Origin: Thalassotalea psychrophila
GTDB taxonomy: Bacteria > Pseudomonadota > Gammaproteobacteria > Enterobacterales > Alteromonadaceae
Length of the DNA stretch: 64,000 nt
Assembly (NCBI RefSeq): GCF_031583595.1
Contig: NZ_CP134145.1
Location: 2,604,001-2,668,000 of the forward strand
Direction of reading: 5' to 3'
Each line of letters begins with the position of its first letter. Position 1 is the first letter of the stretch. Made by a program: the position numbers and the translations under genes. The notes below the pieces were generated by a model. The model saw only the letters and a list, made by a program, of their open reading frames with translations. It had not been told where the DNA came from and made no database searches. Shown here one piece after another: positions 50,831-59,912 of this stretch.

Positions 50831-53152
50831 TTAGAAGAAACTTACTTTAAACTCAGCACCAACAAAGCGCTCTTCGTTAACAATAGCGGTATTATTGGTA
50901 AAATCAACTGCACCAATTGCTTGTTGCTCATCAGTCATGTTACGAACAAATAATGATACGTCGTATTCTTGAGCATCGGTTTCCCAAGCGTAACCTGTAC
51001 GTGCACCACCTTCTAATAATGCATCACCGGTAAACTGGGTAGATTCATACAACATGAAGCTAATTTCATCACGATACGCCCAATCGGTATAAATATAAAA
51101 CTCACCTTCACCAATTTCACGAGAATAACGTGCAGTGAATGTATAAATCCACTCAGGTGCATGCGGTAAACTATTACCATCAATGATTGCTCTGTCAGGA
51201 GTGAATGTCGCTGGATCGCCAGGAATAATCGGATCAGTAACTGTACATTGAGCACAAACAGGGATCGATAATCCACTATCATTGATTTCAGTATTGTTGT
51301 AACTAGCACCAAACGTTACTGCTAAATTTTCAGTAAGCATAAACTCAGAGTCTATTTCAAAACCATAGCCTACTGTCTCATCGGCATTTAATAAACGAGC
51401 AGTGTTGCTGTCGCCACCAACAGAAGTTAACTGTTGATCTTCCATTGTATAATAAAATACTGAAGCATTAACACGACCGCTGCCATCTAAGATGTCTGAT
51501 TTAGCACCAGTTTCAAATGATAAAATAGTTTCTGAGTCTGCAACAGAAATCCCCTCATCCCATGCAAACAATGAACGACCTTGAATACTCGGTGCTCTAA
51601 AGGTATCGGCAACACGAGCATAAAGATTAATATCGTCAGTGTATTTATGATTAACACTGATATCCCAACTTACGTGATCATCAGAAGTTTTAACTGAACC
51701 TGCTGCATCATGCGGAAAGTCACAGCATGTTGACAGTGGAGATTGTGTTCTTAAGTTATTGTAATCTTTTTCATCATCTGAATAACGAATACCAAATGTT
51801 GCCGATGTTTTCTCAGAAAAATCATAATCAAATGAACCAAACACCGCCCAGGCAGTAGTTTCTTGTTCTTGAATTACGTAACCTGTTTGCGCTCCTGAGC
51901 CAAATACAGTCTCATAGGCAAAACTTTCAATAGTTAAATCTTCACTAAAGTAAAACACACCAACTTGGTAATTAAAATCACCCGATAGGTTACTGGTTAG
52001 GCGTAACTCTTGAGTGATTTGTTCATGATCTGGGATCGCATCCGCTGTTTCAGAATCAAGCATGATAATTCCCGGCCCCATAGGCATACCACAACAATCT
52101 GCAGCCCATGCAGCACCATAACCGCCATCAACATCAGCACGAGAAAACAACTCAGCACTTTCATAACCAGTGATTGACGTAACGGTATAATCGCCTAAAT
52201 CAAAATCAAGTTTTAAGCTAGCACCTTCTGTTTCAACTTGCTGAGTTGCTCGTGATGCTGAATCATGCCATACAGTGTCTCGTCCATCCCAACCTTCGCC
52301 GCCTAGTTCATTTGAATTAGGTTTAAATGCATTAGCATAAAAGGTAACAGGTTCACCATCCAAATCACGCATGTGATAGTTGAACAATGCGTTGAAATCA
52401 TTCCCTTCGTATAAAAACTGCAGACGCATAGCTTGGTCAGTATAACCACCTAACACATCATCTTCTTCAAAGCCTGGCGCTTTGTTATCAATATAGTTAC
52501 CACGGTCTTGATTTAACACTGAAATACGAGCAGAAAGGTTATCTGTTAACCCACCACCGATCGCAGCCCTCACATCAGACGTTTCTTTGCTGCCATATGA
52601 AACAGAAACAAATGCATCAAAATCTTGTGATGGTTTAACAGAATCAAATTTAACTAGGCCAGCAGGAGTATTACGTCCAAATAGCGTACCTTGTGGTCCG
52701 CCTAACGCTTCAACGCGAGCGACATCAAATACGGGAAAGCCTTTTAATATAGGGTTTTCTTGAACAACATCATCAACAACAAGAGAAACAGGTTGTGATG
52801 CATTTAAATCGAAATCTGAGTTACCTAAACCGCGCATATAAAAGCGAGGGAAAGTACGACCAAAAGATGATTCAACTGAAAGACTAGGAATACGGCCATT
52901 TAAAAAACGAATGTCCATAGCGCCAGAGCTTATAGCTTGAAGTTTTTCGCCTTGTAATGCAGTAACTGAAATAGGTACTTCTTGTGCGTTCTCTACACGT
53001 TTACGTGCAGTAACTTCGATAACTTCCAGTTTAGTTGAATCAAGAGCTTGTGCTTCTTCAGCAGCAAGTAGAGTTGGTGACATTGTTGCCATAACAGACA
53101 ATAACGCGCCTTGAATGCCCATGGTTAGAGCATGCTTTTTAAAGGTTTTCAT
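50831..53152 (-). CDS. TonB-dependent outer membrane receptor in the nucleoside locus
   Basis: A 773-residue receptor with signal peptide (MKTFKKHALTMGIQGALLSV, cleavage near LAAEE), TonB box (LEVIEVTARKR), plug with IPSLSVESSFGRTFPRFYMRG in two parts and GGPQGTLFGRNTPAGLVKF, and a barrel ending in Phe. GGGAGAAAAC precedes the ATG. The CCGMP and DCCG/TCCDFP cysteine pairs in the barrel loops are unusual. The plug is of the FyuA/cobalamin-like general type; no substrate can be read from it. Its place between deoD and deoB suggests a role in nucleoside or nucleotide uptake, which is inference. Confidence 0.9.
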   Translation of the reverse strand: MKTFKKHALTMGIQGALLSVMATMSPTLLAAEEAQALDSTKLEVIEVTARKRVENAQEVPISVTALQGEKLQAISSGAMDIRFLNGRIPSLSVESSFGRTFPRFYMRGLGNSDFDLNASQPVSLVVDDVVQENPILKGFPVFDVARVEALGGPQGTLFGRNTPAGLVKFDSVKPSQDFDAFVSVSYGSKETSDVRAAIGGGLTDNLSARISVLNQDRGNYIDNKAPGFEEDDVLGGYTDQAMRLQFLYEGNDFNALFNYHMRDLDGEPVTFYANAFKPNSNELGGEGWDGRDTVWHDSASRATQQVETEGASLKLDFDLGDYTVTSITGYESAELFSRADVDGGYGAAWAADCCGMPMGPGIIMLDSETADAIPDHEQITQELRLTSNLSGDFNYQVGVFYFSEDLTIESFAYETVFGSGAQTGYVIQEQETTAWAVFGSFDYDFSEKTSATFGIRYSDDEKDYNNLRTQSPLSTCCDFPHDAAGSVKTSDDHVSWDISVNHKYTDDINLYARVADTFRAPSIQGRSLFAWDEGISVADSETILSFETGAKSDILDGSGRVNASVFYYTMEDQQLTSVGGDSNTARLLNADETVGYGFEIDSEFMLTENLAVTFGASYNNTEINDSGLSIPVCAQCTVTDPIIPGDPATFTPDRAIIDGNSLPHAPEWIYTFTARYSREIGEGEFYIYTDWAYRDEISFMLYESTQFTGDALLEGGARTGYAWETDAQEYDVSLFVRNMTDEQQAIGAVDFTNNTAIVNEERFVGAEFKVSFF

Positions 53153-53298
53153 GTTTTCTCCCTGTGCTTACGCAGCGATTTAGATCACTTTCGGTAAACA
53201 GCAAAACGATTTAAGTTTTATTTATTTTTTTAATGTAAGTAAATACAACAAAATTTTACAGGGAGAATTATAAAGGAATTGAAGGTGTAATGATATGT

Positions 53299-53332
53299 TA
53301 AACACCTGTTTATTTTTGTAACCAGGTGTTTA
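53299..53332 (-). terminator. Possible terminator after deoB
   Basis: Stem taaacacctg/caggtgttta (about 53299-53308 with 53323-53332) 12 bases beyond the deoB stop. There is no T run on the minus strand, so termination is uncertain. Confidence 0.5.
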
Positions 53333-53344
53333 AAAAATTTTAAC

Positions 53345-54565
53345 TTACTGTACTTTTAGCTGCTGTTTGAATGATTTTCCATACTCTAACGGTGAAAGTT
53401 TGAATATATCAGCTAGAGTGGCTCCTATATCAGCAAAGGTATCACGCTCACCTAAATCGATGGTAGGCATGCCTTTTTGATAAAAAATCACCGGTACATA
53501 TTCGCGGGTATGATCACTGCCATGCCAAGTTGGATCACAGCCATGATCCGCAGTTAACACCAGCATATCGTCATCTTGTAATGCATTCAAAACATCCTCT
53601 AGACGATCATCTAAATATTCTAGTGCTTTACCATAACCAATTGGATCACGACGATGGCCAAAGTCTTGATCAAAATTAACTAAGTTAGTAAAAATTAAAC
53701 TGTTGTCGGTTTGGCTATTTAACTGCTCAATACTGGTGTCAATTAACTCTTCAAGGCCTGTAGCTTTAAACCCTTGTGAAATACCTTGGTGGGCATAAAT
53801 ATCGGCTATTTTACCAATACTTATCACCTTGCCACCACTTTCGACTAGTTTATCAAGCATGGTTGGTGCAGGTGGTAAAATAGAATAATCTCGGCGATTC
53901 CCGGTACGTTCAAAATCGCTAGCACAAGTACCAATAAATGGACGAGCAATAACTCTGCCTATATTTAAATCAAGTTCGGTTAATAACTCACGCACTTGTT
54001 CACAGTATTTATTTAAATTATCTAAACCGAACGATTCTTCATGGGCAGCAATTTGAAACACACTGTCCGCGGAGGTATAACAAATAGGCATACCAGTTTG
54101 CATGTGCTGCTCACCAAGTTCAGCTATTATTGTGGTACCTGATGCATGACAATTTCCTAAGCACCCTTCTATACCCGTTTTTTGATAAATTTTAGCGAGT
54201 AAATCACGTGGAAAAGCTTCATCCTTATTATCAAAGTAACCCCAGTCAAATAGCACTGGTACTCCCATCATTTCCCAATGTCCACTTGGCGTGTCTTTAC
54301 CTGAGCTTATTTCAGCGGCATAGCCATAGGCACCGCTCTGTGGTGCTACTCCATTTACAGCCGGCGATTTTTTACCCGCATTAGTTGCCGCATGAATTAA
54401 CCCCAGTGCTGATAGCCTAGGTAAGTTAAGTTTTCGACCTGTTTCATGATGAAAAGCTTCAGCTAAATTAGCAAAGGTATTGGCGCCAACATCACCGAAC
54501 TTATCAGCATCGGGTGCTGCACCTAATCCAAAACTATCAATTACTAAGACTAAAGCTCTTGCCAT
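53345..54565 (-). CDS. deoB: Phosphopentomutase DeoB
   Basis: Interconverts (deoxy)ribose 1-phosphate and 5-phosphate, linking DeoD to DeoC. The 406 residues show the alkaline-phosphatase-superfamily metal sites: VIDSFGLGAAPDADKFGD at the start, SGKDTPSGHWEMMG, VNFDQDFGHRRDP and TADHGCDPTWHGSDHTREY. It is transcribed away from udk, sharing a 178-base promoter region. Confidence 0.97.
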   Translation of the reverse strand: MARALVLVIDSFGLGAAPDADKFGDVGANTFANLAEAFHHETGRKLNLPRLSALGLIHAATNAGKKSPAVNGVAPQSGAYGYAAEISSGKDTPSGHWEMMGVPVLFDWGYFDNKDEAFPRDLLAKIYQKTGIEGCLGNCHASGTTIIAELGEQHMQTGMPICYTSADSVFQIAAHEESFGLDNLNKYCEQVRELLTELDLNIGRVIARPFIGTCASDFERTGNRRDYSILPPAPTMLDKLVESGGKVISIGKIADIYAHQGISQGFKATGLEELIDTSIEQLNSQTDNSLIFTNLVNFDQDFGHRRDPIGYGKALEYLDDRLEDVLNALQDDDMLVLTADHGCDPTWHGSDHTREYVPVIFYQKGMPTIDLGERDTFADIGATLADIFKLSPLEYGKSFKQQLKVQ

Positions 54566-54743
54566 TTATTTTCTACCTTTTGAATAACTTACAATAATCT
54601 TTATACAATAGATTAAATTCCTGTAATTATATTATACATTCATTTGATTAATTGTACTTAATTCAATAATTCCTTAACAATCACTAGTTTTTAATGGAAA
54701 ATAGTCAATACTATTTACAAGTGTAGATCTATTAGGAAGCTTC

Positions 54744-55382
54744 TTGTCCATTAATAACCTAACAATCATTGCTGTAGTCGGTGCATCTGCATCGGGCAAA
54801 TCATTATTTGCCCAAACAATATATGATGAGCTAGTCGATGAACTAGGCTCTGACAGCATGACGATCATCAAAGAGGATTCCTATTATCGTTGCCAGGATC
54901 ATATGCCTTTTGAGGAACGTATAAAGACCAATTACGATCACCCAAAAGCATTTGAGCATGAACTTCTTGCTCAGCACTTATTAGAATTGAGCCAAGGCCA
55001 ACCCATTAATGTCCCAGTTTACAGCTATACTGAACATACTCGCAGTGATGATGTTGAAGTAATTAAACCGGCAAAAGTAGTACTTGTTGAAGGTATTTTA
55101 TTATTAACAGATAAGGCCCTGCGTAAGCGTTTTAATATTAATATTTTTATGGATACGCCATTAGATATTTGTTTAATTCGTCGTATAAAACGCGATCTTG
55201 AAGAACGAGGTAGAGATTTAGAATCAGTGACTAACCAATACCAAGACACTGTTCGCCCAATGTATTATCGCTATATTGAACCATCGCGAGAGCATGCCGA
55301 TATTGTTATAACTAAAGGGGGCCGCAATAGAATGGCCCTCGAATTAATAAAAGCAAAAGTTCGCGAGCTAGCGAATTCATAA
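54744..55382 (+). CDS. udk: Uridine kinase
   Basis: Phosphorylates uridine and cytidine. The 212 residues have the P-loop GASASGKS at 13-20, the base-binding segment with DSYYR and NYDHPKAFEHELL, and the C-terminal RDLEERGRDLESV and YIEPSREHADIVI. The start is TTG at 54744 with AGGAAG four bases upstream; no ATG is nearby, so this start is firm. It precedes nupC by 36 bases and is probably in one operon with it. Confidence 0.94.
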   Translation: MSINNLTIIAVVGASASGKSLFAQTIYDELVDELGSDSMTIIKEDSYYRCQDHMPFEERIKTNYDHPKAFEHELLAQHLLELSQGQPINVPVYSYTEHTRSDDVEVIKPAKVVLVEGILLLTDKALRKRFNINIFMDTPLDICLIRRIKRDLEERGRDLESVTNQYQDTVRPMYYRYIEPSREHADIVITKGGRNRMALELIKAKVRELANS

Positions 55383-55418
55383 TCAAATTTTAAATTTTAC
55401 TAACCCATAGGTGAATTG

Positions 55419-56666
55419 ATGGACTTTAATACTTTACGTGGTGTGATTGGGATTTTCTTAATCCTAGGTATTGCTTATTTAGCAAGCTCACATAAAAAAA
55501 GCATAAACTGGCGAACTGTTGGTGGTGCATTTGCTATACAAGTATTTTTGGCTGCCCTAGTACTATATAGCGATGGTGGCCGAGCAATATTAGAAGGTGT
55601 ATCAAATGCTGTTGCGAGCATAATAGATTTCTCAGCAGCGGGTATAGGTTTCTTATTCGGAGGTTTAGGCACTGATGCAATGTTTGCTAATGGTGTTGGT
55701 TTTGTATTCGCTATTCGGGTTCTTCCAGTTATCGTCTTTTTCTCTTCGTTAATCGCTGTACTCTATTATTTAGGTATTATGGATAAAGTAATAAAGTTTT
55801 TAGGTGGTGGATTAGCGAAACTATTAAAAACTTCACATCCAGAATCTTTATCTGCTACAGCAAATATCTTTGTAGGCCAAACTGAAGCGCCATTAGTTGT
55901 TCGCCCTTTCTTGCCAACAATGACCCGTTCTGAATTGTTTGCGGTAATGGTTGGCGGATTAGCATCTGTTGCTGGTGCGGTATTAGTTGGTTATGCTGGT
56001 ATGGGAGTTGAATTAAAGTATCTTATAGCGGCTAGCTTTATGGCTGCACCTGGCGGTTTATTAATGGCCAAATTCATCATGCCAGAAACAGAAGAGCCAA
56101 CGAATGACTTTGAAGATGTACCTGACGAAGGTAAAGAAAAAGATGCAGTAAATGTTATCGATGCAGCGGCAGAAGGTGCAAGTAAAGGGATGATGCTAGC
56201 CCTTAATGTTGGTGCAATGCTAATGGCCTTTGTTGCTTTAATTGCCTTATTAAACGGGCTTATTGGTTGGCTTGGTAGCCTAGTTGGTATTGATGGTTTA
56301 ACCTTAGAAATGATATTAGGTTATGTTCTACAACCAGTTGCCTATATGTTAGGTGTGCCGTGGGGCGAGGCCTTTCATGCGGGTAGCTTACTTGGTCAAA
56401 AAGTTGTAGTAAATGAATTTGTAGCCTATATCAACTTTATGGACATTAAAGATCAATTAAGCTCTGGTACACAGGCGATTATTACTTTTGCTCTTTGTGG
56501 TTTTGCTAACCTTGCTTCTATCGCAATATTACTTGGCGGTGTTGGTACTTTAGCGCCATCACGTCGTCATGATATTGCTCAGCTTGGTATGAAAGCAGTA
56601 TTTGCTGCCACTCTTGCAAACCTAATGAGTGCAGCAATTGCCGGTGTATTCATCTCTTTAGCGTAA
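55419..56666 (+). CDS. nupC: Concentrative nucleoside transporter, NupC/CNT family
   Basis: A 415-residue inner-membrane nucleoside-cation symporter with eight to ten helices. CNT marks are GQTEAPLVVRPFLPTMTRSE, ASVAGAVLVGYAGMG, VNEFVAYINF and TFALCGFANLASIAILLGG. AGGTGA precedes the ATG at 55419; a TTG one codon earlier is a less likely start. It follows udk closely and a strong terminator comes after it. Confidence 0.95.
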   Translation: MDFNTLRGVIGIFLILGIAYLASSHKKSINWRTVGGAFAIQVFLAALVLYSDGGRAILEGVSNAVASIIDFSAAGIGFLFGGLGTDAMFANGVGFVFAIRVLPVIVFFSSLIAVLYYLGIMDKVIKFLGGGLAKLLKTSHPESLSATANIFVGQTEAPLVVRPFLPTMTRSELFAVMVGGLASVAGAVLVGYAGMGVELKYLIAASFMAAPGGLLMAKFIMPETEEPTNDFEDVPDEGKEKDAVNVIDAAAEGASKGMMLALNVGAMLMAFVALIALLNGLIGWLGSLVGIDGLTLEMILGYVLQPVAYMLGVPWGEAFHAGSLLGQKVVVNEFVAYINFMDIKDQLSSGTQAIITFALCGFANLASIAILLGGVGTLAPSRRHDIAQLGMKAVFAATLANLMSAAIAGVFISLA

Positions 56667-56673
56667 ATTTGTT

Positions 56674-56700
56674 AAGCCCGCATAGATGTGGGCTTTTTTT
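56674..56700 (+). terminator. Rho-independent terminator after nupC
   Basis: Nine-pair stem aagcccgca/tgtgggctt (one G-T pair), loop taga, followed by seven T. It ends the udk-nupC transcript. Confidence 0.93.
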
Positions 56701-56707
56701 ACATCAG

Positions 56708-56810
56708 GGATGATGGAATGCCGATTCGCCAAGGATGACAGTGGAATCGGCTCACTTCATGGATGATGGAATGCAAATCGCTATGGATGGCGATAGATTT
56801 GTAACTTCGA
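56708..56810. repeat. Two units of the TTCATGGAYGA/ATGGATGG repeat family
   Basis: ggatgatggaatgc occurs at 56708 and again at 56761, a period of 53 bases, and each copy continues with a second ggatg about 24 bases on and ends with acttc. The frame ttcatggatga ... atggatgg at 56757-56790 is shared with the tandem array at 22930-23134 read on its other strand. The second unit ends at the cgagg that holds the deoC ribosome binding site. Confidence 0.82.
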
Positions 56811-56817
56811 GGTAAAC

Positions 56818-57585
56818 ATGACAACAAACAACATGAACGCAATTGCTAAACTAGCAATAAGCTACATGGATTTAACCACTTTAAATGACACTGATACAGA
56901 TGGCATTGTTGCTACACTCTGTAACCAAGCAAAATCAGTAGCTGGAAGTACAGCAGCCATTTGTATCTACCCTAGATTTATTCCTCCTGCTAAAAAATTA
57001 TTAAAAGGCAGCGGTATTTTGATCGCTACGGTAACAAACTTCCCGCATGGCAACGATGATATTGATATTGCTGTTTCAGAAACAAAAGCTGCGGTTGCTT
57101 ATGGCGCAGATGAAGTCGATGTTGTATTCCCTTATAGAGCATTAATGAGTGGTAATGAAAGTGTGGGCTTTGAACTAGTTAAAGCGTGTAAAGCAGTTTG
57201 CCCTGATAATGTTTTATTAAAAGTAATTATAGAAACTGGTGTATTAGCTACTGATGAGTTAATCATTAAAGCGAGTGAAATTTCGATTAACGCAGGTGCT
57301 GATTTTATCAAAACATCTACCGGTAAAGTTCCGGTTAACGCAACCCCTCATTCGGCAAAACTAATGCTGCAAGTAATTAAAGAACTTAACCCAAGCGTTG
57401 GTTTTAAAGCAGCAGGTGGTGTACGCACCGTTGAAGATGCAACAATTTATATCAATTTAGCAAATGACATTTTAGGCGATGATTGGATTTCAGCTAAAAA
57501 TTTCAGATTTGGTGCCAGCGGTTTATTGGGTAATTTATTAGCAACGCTTGGGCACGGTGAGAAAAAGGCTGGTACTGGTTATTAA
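56818..57585 (+). CDS. deoC: Deoxyribose-phosphate aldolase DeoC
   Basis: Cleaves deoxyribose 5-phosphate to acetaldehyde and glyceraldehyde 3-phosphate, the last step of deoxynucleoside breakdown. The 255-residue TIM barrel has the Schiff-base lysine in [15 protein letters not shown], the second lysine in [15 protein letters not shown], and [18 protein letters not shown] precedes the ATG. It lies between a repeat pair and a strong terminator, so it has its own transcript or is read through from nupC. Confidence 0.96.
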   Translation: MTTNNMNAIAKLAISYMDLTTLNDTDTDGIVATLCNQAKSVAGSTAAICIYPRFIPPAKKLLKGSGILIATVTNFPHGNDDIDIAVSETKAAVAYGADEVDVVFPYRALMSGNESVGFELVKACKAVCPDNVLLKVIIETGVLATDELIIKASEISINAGADFIKTSTGKVPVNATPHSAKLMLQVIKELNPSVGFKAAGGVRTVEDATIYINLANDILGDDWISAKNFRFGASGLLGNLLATLGHGEKKAGTGY

Positions 57586-57610
57586 TCAATTAACTTAATC
57601 AGTTACTAGT

Positions 57611-57655
57611 AAAGCCTATTTATCAGCTCAGAAAGGGGTATAAATAGGCTTTTTA
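57611..57655 (+). terminator. Rho-independent terminator after deoC
   Basis: Perfect 13-bp stem aaagcctatttat/ataaataggcttt (57611-57623 with 57640-57652), 16-base loop, then a T run. Confidence 0.9.
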
Positions 57656-57675
57656 GTATTTAGAGACTTAACGTA

Positions 57676-58260
57676 ATGGCACAACTCTACTTTTATTACT
57701 CGGCAATGAATGCAGGAAAATCAACATCCTTGCTGCAGTCGTCTTATAACTACATAGAACGTGGGATGAATACGAAGGTATTTACCGCACAATTAGACAA
57801 CCGTTTTGGTGTAGGTAAGGTTACATCTCGTATAGGGATAGAGTCTGACGCAATAATGTTTAATAAAGCTTCAGATCTGTTTCAACAAACTAATGAAATG
57901 CTAACCAGCGAACAAATACATTGCATTTTAATTGACGAAGCTCAATTTTTAACTAAACAACAAGTATTACAACTTACTGAAATTGTGGATAAATTATCAA
58001 TTCCTGTACTTGCCTATGGTATAAGAACTGACTTTTTAGGTGAAACATTTACTGGTAGTGCAAGTTTATTGGCCTGGGCAGATAAGTTAGTAGAACTTAA
58101 GACTGTATGCCATTGCGGTCGCAAAGCAAACTTTATTATTCGATTTGATAGTAATGGCAAAGCCGTCACTCAAGGAGAGCAAGTACAAATTGGAGGTAAC
58201 GATGTTTATGAATCTGTTTGCCGACAACATTTTAAAGCACTGGTTTGGGATAAACAGTAA
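57676..58260 (+). CDS. tdk: Thymidine kinase
   Basis: Phosphorylates thymidine and deoxyuridine. The 194-residue bacterial TK1 type has the P-loop NAGKST (12-17), the catalytic DEAQFL, the lid [11 protein letters not shown], and four zinc cysteines/histidines in CHCGRKANF and VCRQHF. It is in the nucleoside locus between deoC and the alkaline phosphatase gene. Confidence 0.95.
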   Translation: MAQLYFYYSAMNAGKSTSLLQSSYNYIERGMNTKVFTAQLDNRFGVGKVTSRIGIESDAIMFNKASDLFQQTNEMLTSEQIHCILIDEAQFLTKQQVLQLTEIVDKLSIPVLAYGIRTDFLGETFTGSASLLAWADKLVELKTVCHCGRKANFIIRFDSNGKAVTQGEQVQIGGNDVYESVCRQHFKALVWDKQ

Positions 58261-58336
58261 ATTAACCAATTTAACTTAAAAGTGAAGCGTGCTAGTATCA
58301 TTCGTCTTAAAAAATGAATTTTTTCAGGACGTTGTA

Positions 58337-59788
58337 GTGAATTTCAAATCTATTTCTAGCCTACTGTTCTTAGGCCTTTCAACACTAACTCTAAGCGCTT
58401 GTGATTTTAACAATAATGTTGAGTCCAACACTCAAGTTCAACCTAAAAACATAATAATGGTTGTAGCCGATGGTATGGGGCCGGCATACCCTACTGCATT
58501 TCGTTATTATCATGATGACCCCGGTACACCATTAGTTGAACGTACCATATTTGATCAAATATTAGTTGGTTCTGCAAGTACTTATCCAGCTTCAGAATCA
58601 GGTTATATATCAACATCGGATGCAAGTGGTGCAGCCCTTGCCAGTGGAGTTAAAAAAAATAATTTTTTTGTAACGGATTCAGCGGCAAGTGCAACGGCTC
58701 TTGCTGCTGGAATCAAAACCTATAATGGTGCCATAGGTATCGATCAGCAAAAACAAGCGCATTTAACAGTGCTTGAGTGGGCCAAATCAATTGGTAAAAC
58801 AACCGGTATTGCTGTTACATCGCAAATTGTGCATGCAACCCCTGCTTCTTACATTGCTAAAAATGAAAAACGCGGTAATTACAATGCTATAGCAGATAAC
58901 TATTTTGATCTAAAAATAGATGGTAAATTTAAAGCCGATGTAATGCTTGGCGGCGGCACAAAGTATTTTATTAGAGAAGATAGAAATCTAAAAGATGAGT
59001 TTGTTGCTGCCGGCTATCAATACATTGATAAGTTCAGCCAATTAAGTACTTTAGATAGTAATAAACAAGTATTAGGTTTATTTGCCGATGTTGCCCTCCC
59101 ATCTGCTCTTGATAGTGATAATAAAAATAGGCTTAGGACATTAACTCAAACTGCAATAAAACAGTTAGAAAACGACAATGGTTTCTTTTTGTTAGTTGAA
59201 GCAAGCCAAGTTGACTGGGGTGGACACAGTAACGACATAGCTTATGCTATGGGTGAAATGAATGATTTGTCCACAACCATGGAATATCTAAAGGACTATG
59301 TGAAACATAACCCTAACACTTTAGTTGTATTAACCGCTGATCATAATACTGGTGGCTTTAGTATTGGCTCAAATGGTGTTTACGAGTGGCAACCTCACTT
59401 TATTCAATTATTAAAAAAATCTCCGAACAAAATTGCCAATCTATTAGCGACTAACGAAATAACGGATCAACACCTTACTGAACTTTTAGGTTTTACTATA
59501 AGTGAAGAAGAGATTTTACAGTTTAATGTGATTAAGTTAGAACAAACATTAGCGGCAAGGCAGCAAAAGTTAAACGCCAATGAAGCGAAAATAGCATTAA
59601 CTAAAAGATATTACGATGCGATAAAAAACATTATTGATATACGAACACATAGCGGCTGGACCAGTGGTGGACATACAGGAATTGATGTACCTGTTTATGC
59701 TATAGGGCAAGGCAAAGAGCAGTTCTATGGATTTCAAGACAACATTGAAATTGCTGAGAAGTTGTTTAAGTTAATGGGTAAAGAGTAG
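58337..59788 (+). CDS. phoA: Alkaline phosphatase (lipoprotein)
   Basis: A 483-residue PhoA-family phosphomonoesterase. I chose the GTG at 58337, preceded by AGGA seven bases upstream, because it opens a lipoprotein signal (LFLGLSTLTLSAC) with lipid-anchor Cys22; an earlier in-frame GTG at 58289 puts extra residues before it. The metal and nucleophile sites are VVADGMG, TDSAASATA with Ser115, EASQVDWGGHSND and LTADHNTGG. An anchored, envelope-facing enzyme could free nucleosides from nucleotides for the adjacent uptake genes; this role is inference. Confidence 0.92.
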   Translation: MNFKSISSLLFLGLSTLTLSACDFNNNVESNTQVQPKNIIMVVADGMGPAYPTAFRYYHDDPGTPLVERTIFDQILVGSASTYPASESGYISTSDASGAALASGVKKNNFFVTDSAASATALAAGIKTYNGAIGIDQQKQAHLTVLEWAKSIGKTTGIAVTSQIVHATPASYIAKNEKRGNYNAIADNYFDLKIDGKFKADVMLGGGTKYFIREDRNLKDEFVAAGYQYIDKFSQLSTLDSNKQVLGLFADVALPSALDSDNKNRLRTLTQTAIKQLENDNGFFLLVEASQVDWGGHSNDIAYAMGEMNDLSTTMEYLKDYVKHNPNTLVVLTADHNTGGFSIGSNGVYEWQPHFIQLLKKSPNKIANLLATNEITDQHLTELLGFTISEEEILQFNVIKLEQTLAARQQKLNANEAKIALTKRYYDAIKNIIDIRTHSGWTSGGHTGIDVPVYAIGQGKEQFYGFQDNIEIAEKLFKLMGKE

Positions 59789-59790
59789 CA

Positions 59791-59862
59791 TTAAAGTTCG
59801 AATACGCTAACGCTTCGATAGCTGCTTCGTAATTCGAAATGAAATGGATTCGTAATTCGTAA
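59791..59862. repeat. TTCGTAATTCG-rich intergenic sequence
   Basis: ttcgtaattcg occurs twice (near 59826 and 59849), with related cgaatacgctaacgcttcg before it. Such short tcgtaatt repeats suggest a decayed dispersed repeat between the convergent phoA and nhaA genes. Low certainty. Confidence 0.4.
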
Positions 59863-59864
59863 CC

Positions 59865-59893
59865 AAAGAGGCCAGCAATTTGCTGGCCTCTTT
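59865..59893. terminator. Bidirectional terminator between phoA and nhaA
   Basis: Perfect 13-bp stem aaagaggccagca/tgctggcctcttt with three-base loop att, A and T runs at both ends, between convergent genes. Confidence 0.93.
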
Positions 59894-59912
59894 GTTCAGG
59901 TTATATAATTTT

